From the NCBI GenBank assembly GCA_963765545.1, contig CAVXWW010000009.1, positions 372,001 to 436,000 on the forward strand: a DNA stretch of 64,000 bases, read 5' to 3'. The position numbers and the translations under genes were made by a program. The stretch is from JARRPM01 sp963765545. Its GTDB lineage: Bacteria > Pseudomonadota > Gammaproteobacteria > Pseudomonadales > Halieaceae. Shown in pieces: positions 16,513 through 25,199 of the stretch (the first letter of the stretch is position 1; the number at the start of each line of letters is the position of its first letter). The notes below the pieces were generated by a model. That model was not told where the DNA came from, ran no database searches, and was given only the letters and a program-made list of their open reading frames with translations.

Positions 16513-17790
16513 TCACATATCCCAGCGCACATAATCGGTGACCTTGTGGCCCTGGCTGGCAAATTCCTCAAAGCCCTCGAGATCACGAAATCCCGCACAT
16601 CGCGGCGTACCCCAGACAGGCGCCGGGTTGTGTCTTGCGTTTTCAATCACCAGGCGGCGTACCTGGGTGGCTCCCGCCTCCAGTGTTCCCTGCAGCAAAC
16701 CAAATGTGTCGTGACGGTAAAAACCCGGCCGCGCCATACAGTTTTCGAAGTGACCCCCGGACAGGGTGAAGGAGTAGGCAATGGGCCATTTGGCGCGATT
16801 ACCGATTCGCAGGGTGACCAGCAAGTCAGCCCTGGAGCGGCCTTTATCGGCCTGGGTGGCGTCAAGCATCTGTACATCGATAAACTCCAGCGCAGCTGCT
16901 CTGCCCAAATCTCCGGTCTGGATGTAGGCAACCGCCTGCACCGGGGCAAGATCATCGCCCTGTGGTGTGCCGGTGACCCAAAGCTGCCAGATATCGTCGC
17001 GAAAGCGTTCGATGCGCACCGCAACTGCGTACTCGGCCTGATCGGAAGTGATTCCCAGTTCCCGGAAGTTTCCCAGCCGGTGACGCATGGCATTGCCGGT
17101 ATCAGCAAATACGGCCGGCAGTTGGGAATCTTGAGGCCATTGCAGGCGCAGGCGGTTCTTGATTTGCGGCCGCAGGGCGCAGGCGAACTCGCGGCTCAAC
17201 GCCGCAGCCGCGGCATCTACATCCCGATCGCGCCAGGGCGAACTGAGGCTGCCGTCGGGGGTGCCGCCCATTACTTTTTCAGCCTGCTTGCGCTCTGTGG
17301 AGTTGAATCTTCCCTGCCACTGCCAGCTGCGGATCTGCTCCATGCCCGGCTGGGTTTCCAGCAGTGTGAGCGAGACCTGGTCATGGCCCGATTTGCCCTG
17401 CACGGCGTAGGCCCGCAGCAGGTAGTCGAAGTCGGAAACTCTGTTACAGGTCAGTTCATCCACGCTGTGCGGCGCTGCTAACCCGCTCGGGCCAGGCTGC
17501 ACGCTCCCGACCAGGGTGACGCCGTCACTGCTCTGCAGCCTGGTGGCCAGAACGGTAACAAGGCTTTCACTCAGGCCACTTGTGTTACCTGCCTGAACCT
17601 TTATCCGTTGTTGTCGATAGCGGGGATGTTCGGACAACAGTTTCTGGATCTCCGGGGCAACGTCCCGGGTCAGCCAGCGGGACAGCTCACTGGATGCCTG
17701 CACCTGCGCCGCTGCTATAGCTGCGCCTGCCAGTATTAGCAGGCTCCCACCCACCAGGCGAATGAATCCCTGTTGCCACATACCTTTCAC
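16513..17790 (-). CDS. large exported protein of unknown function, first gene of the envelope operon
   Basis: The 425-residue product begins with a signal peptide (VGGSLLILAGAAIAAAQVQA). The mature protein is mixed alpha/beta. Residues 35-110 recall FlgO/CsgG-like exported proteins in strand order, but I cannot confirm this. Scattered Cys pairs (CNRV, CALR, CMAR, CAGF) suggest disulphides. The start may be the GTG at 17790 or the ATG at 17781. A direct-repeat regulator site lies 52 bases upstream. The gene opens a seven-frame minus-strand run that ends with the ExbD-like gene, so the protein is probably a periplasmic part of that machinery. Confidence 0.7.
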   Translation of the reverse strand: MKGMWQQGFIRLVGGSLLILAGAAIAAAQVQASSELSRWLTRDVAPEIQKLLSEHPRYRQQRIKVQAGNTSGLSESLVTVLATRLQSSDGVTLVGSVQPGPSGLAAPHSVDELTCNRVSDFDYLLRAYAVQGKSGHDQVSLTLLETQPGMEQIRSWQWQGRFNSTERKQAEKVMGGTPDGSLSSPWRDRDVDAAAAALSREFACALRPQIKNRLRLQWPQDSQLPAVFADTGNAMRHRLGNFRELGITSDQAEYAVAVRIERFRDDIWQLWVTGTPQGDDLAPVQAVAYIQTGDLGRAAALEFIDVQMLDATQADKGRSRADLLVTLRIGNRAKWPIAYSFTLSGGHFENCMARPGFYRHDTFGLLQGTLEAGATQVRRLVIENARHNPAPVWGTPRCAGFRDLEGFEEFASQGHKVTDYVRWDM

Positions 17791-17842
17791 CTGCTATTCC
17801 CACGGTCTGTTGACTCATGGGATACAGGATTGCACAGGGAGG

Positions 17843-17859
17843 CTGAACGAAAACTGAAT
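17843..17859 (-). promoter_or_regulatory. OmpR-type direct-repeat site upstream of the envelope operon
   Basis: On the plus strand this reads CTGAACGAAAACTGAAT: two CTGAA(C/T) repeats 11 bp apart. Fifteen of 17 bases equal the site at 21014-21030. It ends 52 bases before the GTG at 17790. Repeats spaced by one helical turn are the usual target of PhoP/OmpR-family dimers, and such a gene lies 1.5 kb upstream. A matching -10 at the expected 11-12 base spacing is weak (AATCCT), as is common for activated promoters. Confidence 0.6.
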
Positions 17860-17882
17860 GGAAGTGAAAAGTTGTCGGGGAC

Positions 17883-19301
17883 TTACGTGGCGGCTGGCTG
17901 CGCCCCGGGAAGCTTGATGACAAACATGGCGCCGCCCAGGTCGGAACGGTCTACCTGCAAACTGCCACCATAGGCGCTGACAATTTCCACCACGATGGAC
18001 AGCCCCAGGCCCTGGCCGATATTGGTGGTGTCGGCCCGGGCGCCGCGCCTCAATATCGCCTGCTCGTAGCCTGCCGGGATACCATCGCCGTCATCACCGA
18101 TGGTGATTTCCAGCCAGTATTCGTCCGCCTCTTGAATAGTGCGGGCACCAACAGCAATGTGCGAACGGCAGTACTTGAGCGAGTTTTCCAGCACACTGCC
18201 GAACAGGTCCTGCAGATCACGTTCCTCACCGTGAAACACTGCGTCGGCGGAAACAGCGCTGGTGTCGATGGCCGGCCCTTCCCGCCCGGGAAACTGCGCA
18301 CCCAACCTGGGAAGCTTGCCATAGGCATCCACAATACGCTGCAGCACGGGCTGCACCGGCACTGGCTTGCCCAGAATATCCGCTGCCGCACCGTCCAGCC
18401 TGGCCTTGGCCAGCTCTCCCTCCACAATGCCCAGCATGCGGGTCACCTGGTCCTGGACCAGGACACGAAATTCGTGCTCTTCATCGCGACTGTTGCGAAT
18501 CAGCATCAGCGGCGTCTTCAGTACGTGAGTAAGGCGGTCCATGGTGTTTCGCACCCGCTCGCGGCGGCGCTTCTCGCTGGCGAGCAGTATGTTGATGTTA
18601 TTCGTAAGCGGCACCAGTTCATCCGGGTAGGGCCCATCAAGCCGGTCGCTTTTGCCTCTTTCCAGGCGTTTGATTGCGACCGCAATGCGGCGCAGTGGCA
18701 CCAGGCCCCAGCGCACGATCAGCGACTGTGCCATTAACAGTAGTACCGCCGCTCCCAGGCATAACCACAGCAGGTAACTGCGATAGGCACTGCGCGCGGC
18801 AATGATCCGCGCCTGGCTCTCGACAATAAGAAAATTGCTTTCCGGACCGGCGCTGCCCCAGGCCACCCCGGTACTCAGGCAAAAGTACTCGGCATCCATA
18901 ACGCATGCGTCAAAACGGCTGTCGCCTAAACCCGCGCTGTAAAGGTCCAGCGATTGCACCATCTGGGCCGCAGTGGCCAGGGGGTCAGTCAGGTCCCCGA
19001 TCAAGTCTGCGGACGGGCTATGCCACAGGATGTCGCCCTCGGTAGAGACAACGTAGGCATACAAGCCCGAACCAAGCAGGGACAACCGCGATTCATCGAG
19101 CCCGTCAAAGCGCCAGCCTGACCCCGTCCAGTCTGCGGCCTTGGCCAACAACAATTGCTGCAGGCGCATGCTCTCTTGCTGCGCCTCCAGCTGATAGTTG
19201 CCGAACGCCCTATCCAATGCCCAGGCCGTCAAGCCCAGGAACAAGGGTAGTATCACCAGCGAGGCGGCCAACAAACGCAGGCGTATCGAGGGTGATTTCA
19301 C
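17883..19301 (-). CDS. PhoQ/QseC-like sensor histidine kinase
   Basis: This 472-residue inner-membrane kinase has a membrane helix at residues ~7-29, a periplasmic sensor of ~140 residues, a second helix (LLWLCLGAAVLLLMAQSLIV), a HAMP-like segment (RWGLVPLRRIAVAI), a dimerisation/H-box with LTHVLKTPLML where His is phosphorylated, and an ATPase domain with the N box ENSLKYCRS and G boxes GDDGDGIP and GQGLGLSIV. The HVLKTPL form of the H-box is typical of the PhoQ/QseC branch. Two Cys in the sensor (ACVMDAEYFC) may form a disulphide. It starts with GTG, 26 bases after the response regulator stop. Confidence 0.9.
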   Translation of the reverse strand: MKSPSIRLRLLAASLVILPLFLGLTAWALDRAFGNYQLEAQQESMRLQQLLLAKAADWTGSGWRFDGLDESRLSLLGSGLYAYVVSTEGDILWHSPSADLIGDLTDPLATAAQMVQSLDLYSAGLGDSRFDACVMDAEYFCLSTGVAWGSAGPESNFLIVESQARIIAARSAYRSYLLWLCLGAAVLLLMAQSLIVRWGLVPLRRIAVAIKRLERGKSDRLDGPYPDELVPLTNNINILLASEKRRRERVRNTMDRLTHVLKTPLMLIRNSRDEEHEFRVLVQDQVTRMLGIVEGELAKARLDGAAADILGKPVPVQPVLQRIVDAYGKLPRLGAQFPGREGPAIDTSAVSADAVFHGEERDLQDLFGSVLENSLKYCRSHIAVGARTIQEADEYWLEITIGDDGDGIPAGYEQAILRRGARADTTNIGQGLGLSIVVEIVSAYGGSLQVDRSDLGGAMFVIKLPGAQPAAT

Positions 19302-19327
19302 GGTGCTTTTGCTCCCGTGGCTATCAC

Positions 19328-20014
19328 TCAGGGCTGTTCGCGAAACAGGTAACCGCGGCCGCGCACTGTTTCAATGGGCCGCAGGTTTTTGTCGGGGTCT
19401 ATCTTGCGCTTGATCCGGCCTACCAGGCCTTCCACGCTATTGGCTTTGGGGTCGGCGCCGGGATCTCGCTGGTAGCTGTCGGCGATGGTTTTCTTGGATT
19501 GCACACGTCCGGCATTGCGCCACAGGTGCTCCAGAATCTCGTATTCCGCGCGGGTCAGTTCAACTCGCTGCCGGGCCCGGGTGACCAGTCGCTTGCGGGT
19601 ATCCAGGCTGAGCTCACCGTATTCAAGTACCGGCTCGTCCAGCCTGGGGTCACCAAGCACCCTGCGTAGAACCGCCTCGATATGGGCGAACAGCTCCTCG
19701 AAGTACACGGGCTTCTTGAGGTAGTCGTCGGCGCCGGCCTCCATGGCCTGGACGATGGTCTCCACATCATTGCGCGCTGTGAGAACGATAATAGGAAGCT
19801 GGTTGCCGGCCTTGCGCAGTTTCTTGATCAACTCCAGGCCGGACATGCCGGGTAGGCCCAGGTCTATCACCGCCAGGGTGTAGTCTATTTCCCGGGCCTC
19901 GAACAGGCCTTCCTCACCATTGCTGACCACTTTGGCGCTGTAACCTCGGTCGCTAAAGCCCCGGGAGAGCTGGTCGGCCATACCGATGTGATCTTCAACC
20001 ACCAGGAAGCGCAT
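19328..20014 (-). CDS. OmpR/PhoP-family response regulator
   Basis: The 228-residue regulator has a receiver domain with the acidic pair Glu7-Asp8, the phospho-acceptor Asp51 (VIDLGLPG), Thr79 (VLTARND) and Lys101 (LKKPV), then a winged-helix DNA-binding domain ending in the family hallmark VRGRGYLF. It is paired with the kinase downstream. Its ATG overlaps the stop of the upstream PepSY-like gene (ATGA), so translation is coupled. The direct repeats at 21014 and 17843 are its likely binding sites, giving autoregulation and control of the envelope operon. Confidence 0.92.
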   Translation of the reverse strand: MRFLVVEDHIGMADQLSRGFSDRGYSAKVVSNGEEGLFEAREIDYTLAVIDLGLPGMSGLELIKKLRKAGNQLPIIVLTARNDVETIVQAMEAGADDYLKKPVYFEELFAHIEAVLRRVLGDPRLDEPVLEYGELSLDTRKRLVTRARQRVELTRAEYEILEHLWRNAGRVQSKKTIADSYQRDPGADPKANSVEGLVGRIKRKIDPDKNLRPIETVRGRGYLFREQP

Positions 20015-20340
20015 CAGTTGGTTCTCCGGACTTGTCCGGTTTTGGTGTTGTACTCGTACCAGATGATGCGGCCGCCGCGTATCTGGGCCTTGATCGCCTG
20101 TTTGCCGTCATCGGCGGATTCGCGTTTGAGAATTTTTACACAGGCCTGCTTGCTGTTTTTGTCGTCGCAGTTTTCCAGGCGTTCGATAGCTTGTCTGGCG
20201 CCGCCCGCCTGGGCATGGGCCAATGGCGCAAGACTCATCAGCGGGACAATAAGAAGCGCCCGCAGCAGGCATTTATAGCCCTGCGAGCGCTGGTAGGGAT
20301 CCTGCAAGTCGGCCCTGTCAGGCCGGTGTGTAGCTGACAT
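20014..20340 (-). CDS. exported PepSY-like small protein
   Basis: The product, about 108 residues from the ATG at 20340, has a signal-like helix (CLLRALLIVPLMSLAPLAHA) and a small periplasmic part. The tail, GGRIIWYEYNTKTGQVRR, resembles the second half of a PepSY unit. A Cys pair (NCDDKNSKQAC) may be bridged. PepSY proteins next to PhoPQ-like pairs are common and may modulate the kinase or inhibit proteases; that role is inferred. The start overlaps the end of the glycine-zipper gene by 23 bases, and the start codon choice is uncertain because the head before the helix is long. The stop overlaps the regulator start. Confidence 0.65.
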   Translation of the reverse strand: MSATHRPDRADLQDPYQRSQGYKCLLRALLIVPLMSLAPLAHAQAGGARQAIERLENCDDKNSKQACVKILKRESADDGKQAIKAQIRGGRIIWYEYNTKTGQVRRTN

Positions 20341-20959
20341 CCAGTTTAATCCACTCCCCTGGATCATAATCCATGTGGGTGTAATGCAGCTTGCCATTAT
20401 AGCGATAGGCCACCTTATACTCCACCAGCTCCCGGCGAGTCTGGACGTGGCTGCTTACGCGGCAGGGCCCTTCAACCCCCAGCCCGCGGCTGTAGCGGGC
20501 GCGCTGGTCGATATCTCGACCTACAGAGGCGCCAAGTAAGCCCCCCGCCACCGCAGCCACCTTCGGATCACCGTGTGAATCACCTATACGGTGACCCAGC
20601 GCGCCGCCAATAACAGCGCCCAGCACCGTAGCCGTATGGCTGCTGTGGCCTGATCGGCGGTCGTCATGCTGCACACAGGAGTGATCCTGGACCGGTTCAT
20701 TGTAGTAGCGGTATACCGGCTCCACTGAAACAACCTCGGCGTAATTGTCGCGGTAGTCGCGATCGCGCTCTCGATACGTCCGGGATACAGGCTGCCGATA
20801 CTCATGGATAACCACCCGGTGGCGGCGCTCCTCGTGTGAGCAGCGAGCGCTGTGCTTGCGGTGGTCCTTGTGCCAGCCGCTCCTTTTACCGTGATCTGCC
20901 AGGGTGATGTTGGAGCCCAGGGCAAATACACCCGCTATCAATACAGTTGTCAGTTTCAT
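20318..20959 (-). CDS. glycine-zipper 2TM-domain envelope protein
   Basis: The 213-residue protein has a signal peptide (MKLTTVLIAGVFALGSNITL, cleaved near ADHG). A His/Arg-rich stretch follows, then a glycine-zipper helix pair (VLGAVIGGALGHRIGD and VAAVAGGLLGASVGRDID) of the PF05433 (17-kDa antigen/SlyB-like) type. The C-terminal part is a small beta domain with YKVAYRYNGKLHYTHM. ATG at 20959 has AAGGAGAC at ideal spacing. It is the first gene of a unit with the PepSY-like gene, response regulator and kinase, behind a direct-repeat site. Glycine-zipper proteins such as SlyB are PhoP targets in enterics, which fits this layout. Confidence 0.8.
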   Translation of the reverse strand: MKLTTVLIAGVFALGSNITLADHGKRSGWHKDHRKHSARCSHEERRHRVVIHEYRQPVSRTYRERDRDYRDNYAEVVSVEPVYRYYNEPVQDHSCVQHDDRRSGHSSHTATVLGAVIGGALGHRIGDSHGDPKVAAVAGGLLGASVGRDIDQRARYSRGLGVEGPCRVSSHVQTRRELVEYKVAYRYNGKLHYTHMDYDPGEWIKLDVSYTPA

Positions 20960-21013
20960 ATTCAGTCTCCTTGGGAAGCGTTTGACGCTGGAGCCCAATC
21001 TAGCAATGCTTCG

Positions 21014-21030
21014 CTGAACGAATACTGAAC
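21014..21030 (-). promoter_or_regulatory. OmpR-type direct-repeat site upstream of the two-component operon
   Basis: The plus strand reads CTGAACGAATACTGAAC, that is two perfect CTGAAC repeats with 11-bp spacing. It lies 54 bases before the ATG of the glycine-zipper gene. Read on the minus strand, 11 bases after the second GTTCAG comes TAGATT, a fair -10. This is the spacing seen at PhoP-activated promoters where the box replaces the -35. The near-identical site at 17843 suggests one regulator for both units. Confidence 0.6.
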
Positions 21031-21238
21031 TGATCTGATTTTTTCAGTACACCGGCTGTCCTGAGCCATGGTCCAAGTACCGGCAGGCGAGATGGTGCTG
21101 CAGCCAGACGGTTGTTCAGGCGATTGCCGCGCAGTCGTGTTGAGGGCCAGAAACAATCTTGGCGGCTAAGCTCAGGAGTGATGGTGTTGCGCATGTTAGA
21201 ATGGTCCGCACTTTGAGGAGGCAAGGTTAGATGTTCTT

Positions 21239-22408
21239 GTGACTGGTCAGTTCTTTATTGCCGGAACGGCTGTTCTATTCGGGCTGATGCTGATATTCGC
21301 TCTGCTGGTGCGCGGTCACGGTGAGCGCACGGGCAACCGCATGTTAGCGGCTTCGCTGGCATGTGCTTTGGGTTATCTGCTTGGATTGATGCTCGTCAAG
21401 GCCGAATATTCCGGCGCATACGCGCTTATCGAGCTACTCGTCTCGCTCTACCTGCTCAGCCCCGTTTTCATGCTGGGGTATGTCAGAGCCCTGATCCGTC
21501 CGAGATTGATACTTCGTCAGACTGATCTGCTGCATCTGCTTCCTGCCGTAGCGTTTTTTATCATGATTACCCTGTTATCTGACGGGAACCTGGCCAGCCC
21601 AGAGGCACTCGAGCGGGCTCGCGGGGGTTGGCCGCCCAACATGACCGTTGTTGTCGGGCTACTGATGTACACGCTGCAGATCCTGTACCTGGGGCGTGCG
21701 CTCTTCGAGCTGCAAGCCTACAGGCGGCAATTGGAATGGAATTTCTCTTACGACAAGGAAGTTACCCTCAGGTGGCTGCGCGTTTTACTGGGTATCAGCC
21801 TGATGCTGGCGTCGACGGGGCTTTTGATTGCCCTGGTACGGCTGATTCCCGGAGTGGAATTGTGGCCTCGTTCTCTGTACTCGATGAGCACGATACTGGT
21901 TGTCTACCTTGTGATTGGTTTTATCGGGATGTCACAGCCCGCTATTTTTGACCAGGTGGTAGACGAGAACCATAAGAGCGGCGCACCATCGTATGGCTTG
22001 GCAGGCAACCTGCCCGAAGGCGCCCCTGTCGGCACCGAGAACAACACGCTTCCGCTCGAAGTAGAGTCCCACTACTGGACTGAGTTGCAGGCCTACATGC
22101 AGCGAGAGAAACCGTTTCTGGAGAGCAAGTTGCGCATCGCCGACCTCGCCGGGCAGCTCGACATGCCCGTTCACCACCTGAGCCAGACCATCAATCGCCG
22201 CGCAGATCACAGCTTTTCAGAGTTTATTAACCGCTATCGGGTCGATGCTGCCAGAGAGTTGCTAAAAGACACTGACAAAACCATAGCCGCGATCACGTTC
22301 GATGCAGGTTTTAGCTCGGAGTCTGCATTTTACCGGCATTTCAAGAATTTTACCGGCCAAACGCCCAGGCAGTATCGCCGGGATCTCCATCTCCAGGTAA
22401 GCACCTGA
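21239..22408 (+). CDS. AraC-family regulator with a membrane-spanning N-terminal half
   Basis: This 389-residue protein has about seven hydrophobic helices in its first 230 residues (for example GTAVLFGLMLIFALLVRG and LVSLYLLSPVFMLGYVRALI). A linker follows, then an AraC/XylS DNA-binding domain (LRIADLAGQLDMPVHHLSQT and ITFDAGFSSESAFYRHFKNF, ending PRQYRR). Such membrane-embedded AraC proteins are common in marine Bacteroidota and gammaproteobacteria, but their signals are mostly unknown. The only long frame starts at GTG 21239, with AAGG 11 bases upstream. It is divergent from the two-component operon and precedes the phosphatase-like gene, its possible target. Confidence 0.8.
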   Translation: MTGQFFIAGTAVLFGLMLIFALLVRGHGERTGNRMLAASLACALGYLLGLMLVKAEYSGAYALIELLVSLYLLSPVFMLGYVRALIRPRLILRQTDLLHLLPAVAFFIMITLLSDGNLASPEALERARGGWPPNMTVVVGLLMYTLQILYLGRALFELQAYRRQLEWNFSYDKEVTLRWLRVLLGISLMLASTGLLIALVRLIPGVELWPRSLYSMSTILVVYLVIGFIGMSQPAIFDQVVDENHKSGAPSYGLAGNLPEGAPVGTENNTLPLEVESHYWTELQAYMQREKPFLESKLRIADLAGQLDMPVHHLSQTINRRADHSFSEFINRYRVDAARELLKDTDKTIAAITFDAGFSSESAFYRHFKNFTGQTPRQYRRDLHLQVST

Positions 22409-22548
22409 GCGTCTCCAGCGCCGTTTTTTTCTCCCATCTTGCAATGTGGGAGGAAAAGTCTGGGCCGGTCGTCTATTCTCCTGAGTCTGGATCTGCGCCC
22501 TCTCCGGGCTCGCACTCCACCAATAATAGATAAAGGGAGAACATCTGA

Positions 22549-24145
22549 ATGACAATTTCCAGAACAATATTGTGCAGTGCCGCCGGCCTCACATTAAGTT
22601 TGAGCCTGAGCGCCTTCGCCAAATCAGGCGCACCGGAACGGCTTTTTCTGCAAAAAGTGTCCACCCACAGCGCTGTCGTCAAGTGGCGTGGTGGTGAAGG
22701 CGAGCGAGTGTGCTATAGCCGTAAGATCAAGAACCTCAAGAAACCCAAGTGGCCGCGCTGTGCCAACGGTGTCGAGACCGAGGGCGGGCATATGGAGGCC
22801 CTGCTGACCGGTCTGGCCCCGGACAAGGGTTACTATTACTCGGTCGGTGGATACATTGGCGAGGGAATGTATTTCAATACGGCTCCCAACTCCAACAAGC
22901 CGCCAAAGGATGGTAATACCCATATTTTGATTGTGGGGGATTCGGGCACCATTACCGACGGGGTAACCGAAGATCTCCCGGAGGGCGAACATCCTGGCGA
23001 GGCCGCCGCCGTCCTGGCAGGCTATGGGGTCTATAACGCCGCTAATGGTGGCGAGGCGGTGGACCTGTTCCTGGCCCTTGGCGACAACGCCTACGAGTCC
23101 GGCACTGATGCCGAGTGGCAGGCGTCTTTTTTTGAGCTGTATACAGACATCCTGAAAAGCGCATTTACAATACCGACCATCGGTAACCATGAGATGGGCT
23201 ACGGGCCAATCGATGCATGCTTCTTCGTGCCAATTCCCTGCGGCATAACAAAATATCCCCCTGGCTGGTGTGAGTGCATCGGCAGACCCCGCCAGCTATG
23301 ACGGCAACGGCGACTTTCAGCCGGATGGCACCGGTATGCCCTACCTCGACATCTTCAGCCTGCCGGCGGCCGGCGAGAGCGGCGGTGTCCCTAGTGGTAC
23401 CGAGCAGTATTACTCGGTGGACTACGGCAATGTGCACCTTGTCAGTCTGGACAGTCAGCTGACGGCCCGTGACGAAGCAGGTCGCGCCAGCATGGAAGAT
23501 TGGCTGATCGCCGACCTGTCGGCCAATACCCGCGACTGGACCATCGTCATATTCCATCATCCGCCATACACCAAGGGTGAGAACCACGATTCCGACGACG
23601 CAGAGGCAAGCCCTTTCGACCGGCCGATCTGGGATATGCGCAACGAGTTCACGCCTGTGTTCGAGGAGTATGGTGTCGACGTGGTCTATAGCGGGCACTC
23701 CCATTCCTACGAGCGCACCTACTACATCAACGGTCACACCGGCACATCCGACACCTTCTCGACGGCTGAGCACGCTGAGCTTATCGATAATGATCCGGCC
23801 CAACCAGCTTCTGGTCGGGCTGGCGAACCCTACCACCAGCTGAGTCCAACCAGCGGCGGTGTGGACGACAGGGTCGTCTACACGGTAGCCGGCAGCTCCG
23901 GTAAGGCCGACAGTGGTGGGGACGATTTCGGGATCACTGATGACGAGGAATGGCTGCGCCATGCCGCCCATATCGAGCAACCTCTATCTGAGGAAAAGTG
24001 CGACCAGCCAGAAGGTTGCCGTGAAGGACTGCGCGGCCTCGGGGTCAAGGGCTCGGTTGTTATCGATGCGGACCGGGACTCACTGAGGGCACGGTTCGTT
24101 GATGTCAGCGGTGACGTGCTGGACGAGTTCACTATCAATCGATAA
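22549..24145 (+). pseudogene. purple-acid-phosphatase-like metallophosphoesterase with a one-base frameshift
   Basis: Two frames make one exported calcineurin-like phosphoesterase. The first has a signal peptide (LTLSLSLSAFAKSG), a fibronectin-like N domain, and metal motifs ILIVGDSGT, ALGDNAYESG and TIGNHEMGYG. It is thrown out of frame in the C5 run at 23257-23261. The second starts at the same point (SASADPASYDGNG) and keeps IVIFHHPPYT and YSGHSHSYER. With one C removed the protein reads ITKYPLAGVSASADP and is about 530 residues, carrying all five metal-binding blocks in order. An upstream inverted repeat (CTCCCA at 22431, TGGGAG at 22447) may be regulatory. The gene ends at a clear terminator. 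Confidence 0.8.
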
Positions 24146-24167
24146 GTGCAGCACGGAGCGATAGAGT

Positions 24168-24188
24168 GGGCCCTCCGGGGCCCTTTTT
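24168..24188 (+). terminator. rho-independent terminator after the phosphatase gene
   Basis: A six-base stem GGGCCC, loop TCCG and GGGCCC is followed directly by TTTTT. It lies 22 bases after the stop of the phosphatase frame. The TPR gene starts six bases after the T-run, so that gene must either be read through or have a promoter within or before the hairpin. Confidence 0.85.
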
Positions 24189-24194
24189 CATGCC

Positions 24195-25001
24195 ATGACA
24201 CGATTAATCTTTTTTCTGCCGCTGCTTGTCTCGCTAGTCCATGCGCCGGCAATTTCCCACCCCGGTGCCAGCAGCGCCATCGACCACTACAACCACGAAA
24301 TTGAACGTCAACCGCGCGACCAGTCACTGTATATACGCAGGGGTATCGCCTATTCGAGTGATGGCCAGTACGACAAGGCCCTGGCCGATTTCAAGCAGGC
24401 GGAGACACTAGGCCCCCCCATCGTGGTGGGCTTTGACCTGGGTGTGCTGTACTACCGGCGCGGCGAGTTTGACCTGGCCAAAGCACAATTTGACACCTAT
24501 CTCGACGCCTTCCCGGACCACGCTGCCTGCCTCGAATATCGGGCCCGGCTGTTGCGGGATATGGGAGACACCGGGGGCTCCGTGGCGGATTTCCAAAGGG
24601 TGTTTGAATTACAGTTACGCCCCAACCCCGGCCACTACGTATCCGTAGCCGATATGTTGGAGGCTACGGGTCCTGAAGGGGTAGTCCGGGCGCTTGCCAT
24701 ACTGGATGGAGGCAACGCAAAGCTGGGCATCACCCCACAGTTGCAGCAGCGTGCAATTCGGCTGGAATTGCTCAGGGGCCGCACGGACCTGGCCATTGAG
24801 CGACTGGAAACACTCAAGCCGACGCTGGGGGATTCGCCAGAGTGGAAAGTCGAAATGGCCGAGCTGCAGTTGCAGATTGGAAACGAGGCAGTCGCGAGGC
24901 AGCTTCTGCAGGAGGCGACTTTACAGCTGGACAGCTTGCGTAAAACACCTGCGCGGCGGGCCTTGCGAGAGCGGGTTGTGTTGATCGGGGAGCGCGGTTG
25001 A
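24195..25001 (+). CDS. exported TPR-repeat protein
   Basis: The 268-residue protein has a signal peptide (LIFFLPLLVSLVHAPAIS) and about five tetratricopeptide-like helix pairs, clear in SLYIRRGIAYSSDGQYDKAL, VGFDLGVLYYRRGEFDLAKA and CLEYRARLLRDMGDTGGSV. TPR arrays hold protein partners, but no enzymatic motif is present. It is on the same strand as the upstream phosphatase, whose terminator lies immediately before the start, so the two may be only partly co-expressed. The partner is unknown. Confidence 0.8.
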   Translation: MTRLIFFLPLLVSLVHAPAISHPGASSAIDHYNHEIERQPRDQSLYIRRGIAYSSDGQYDKALADFKQAETLGPPIVVGFDLGVLYYRRGEFDLAKAQFDTYLDAFPDHAACLEYRARLLRDMGDTGGSVADFQRVFELQLRPNPGHYVSVADMLEATGPEGVVRALAILDGGNAKLGITPQLQQRAIRLELLRGRTDLAIERLETLKPTLGDSPEWKVEMAELQLQIGNEAVARQLLQEATLQLDSLRKTPARRALRERVVLIGERG

Positions 25002-25199
25002 GCGGTGTCCCGATGATCAGGACCCGGTTCTAACAGGCGTTTCGGCGAGTGCGCTGCGGTACCGCGTGACAAGTGCTTATCGAGTACACACTGGCGCAGC
25101 GGCACAAGAAACTGGACAGACCCCGGACAATTGAGCTATTCGCCTGAACCACAACCGCGCACTATCCGTAATCATTATGAACCCACACGGAGAGAGCAC

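Noticed and set aside
16546..17481. 311-codon open frame on the plus strand
   Set aside because: It is antisense to the large exported protein gene at 16513-17790, has no ribosome site, and its translation has low-complexity Arg/Gly/Gln content without any domain.
22431..22452. CTCCCA/TGGGAG hairpin with a T7 run as terminator of the AraC gene
   Set aside because: On the plus strand the T-run comes before the hairpin, not after it, and no minus-strand gene ends there; it is kept only as a possible operator.
23165..23980. 271-codon minus-strand frame
   Set aside because: It is antisense to the metallophosphoesterase and shows no domain.
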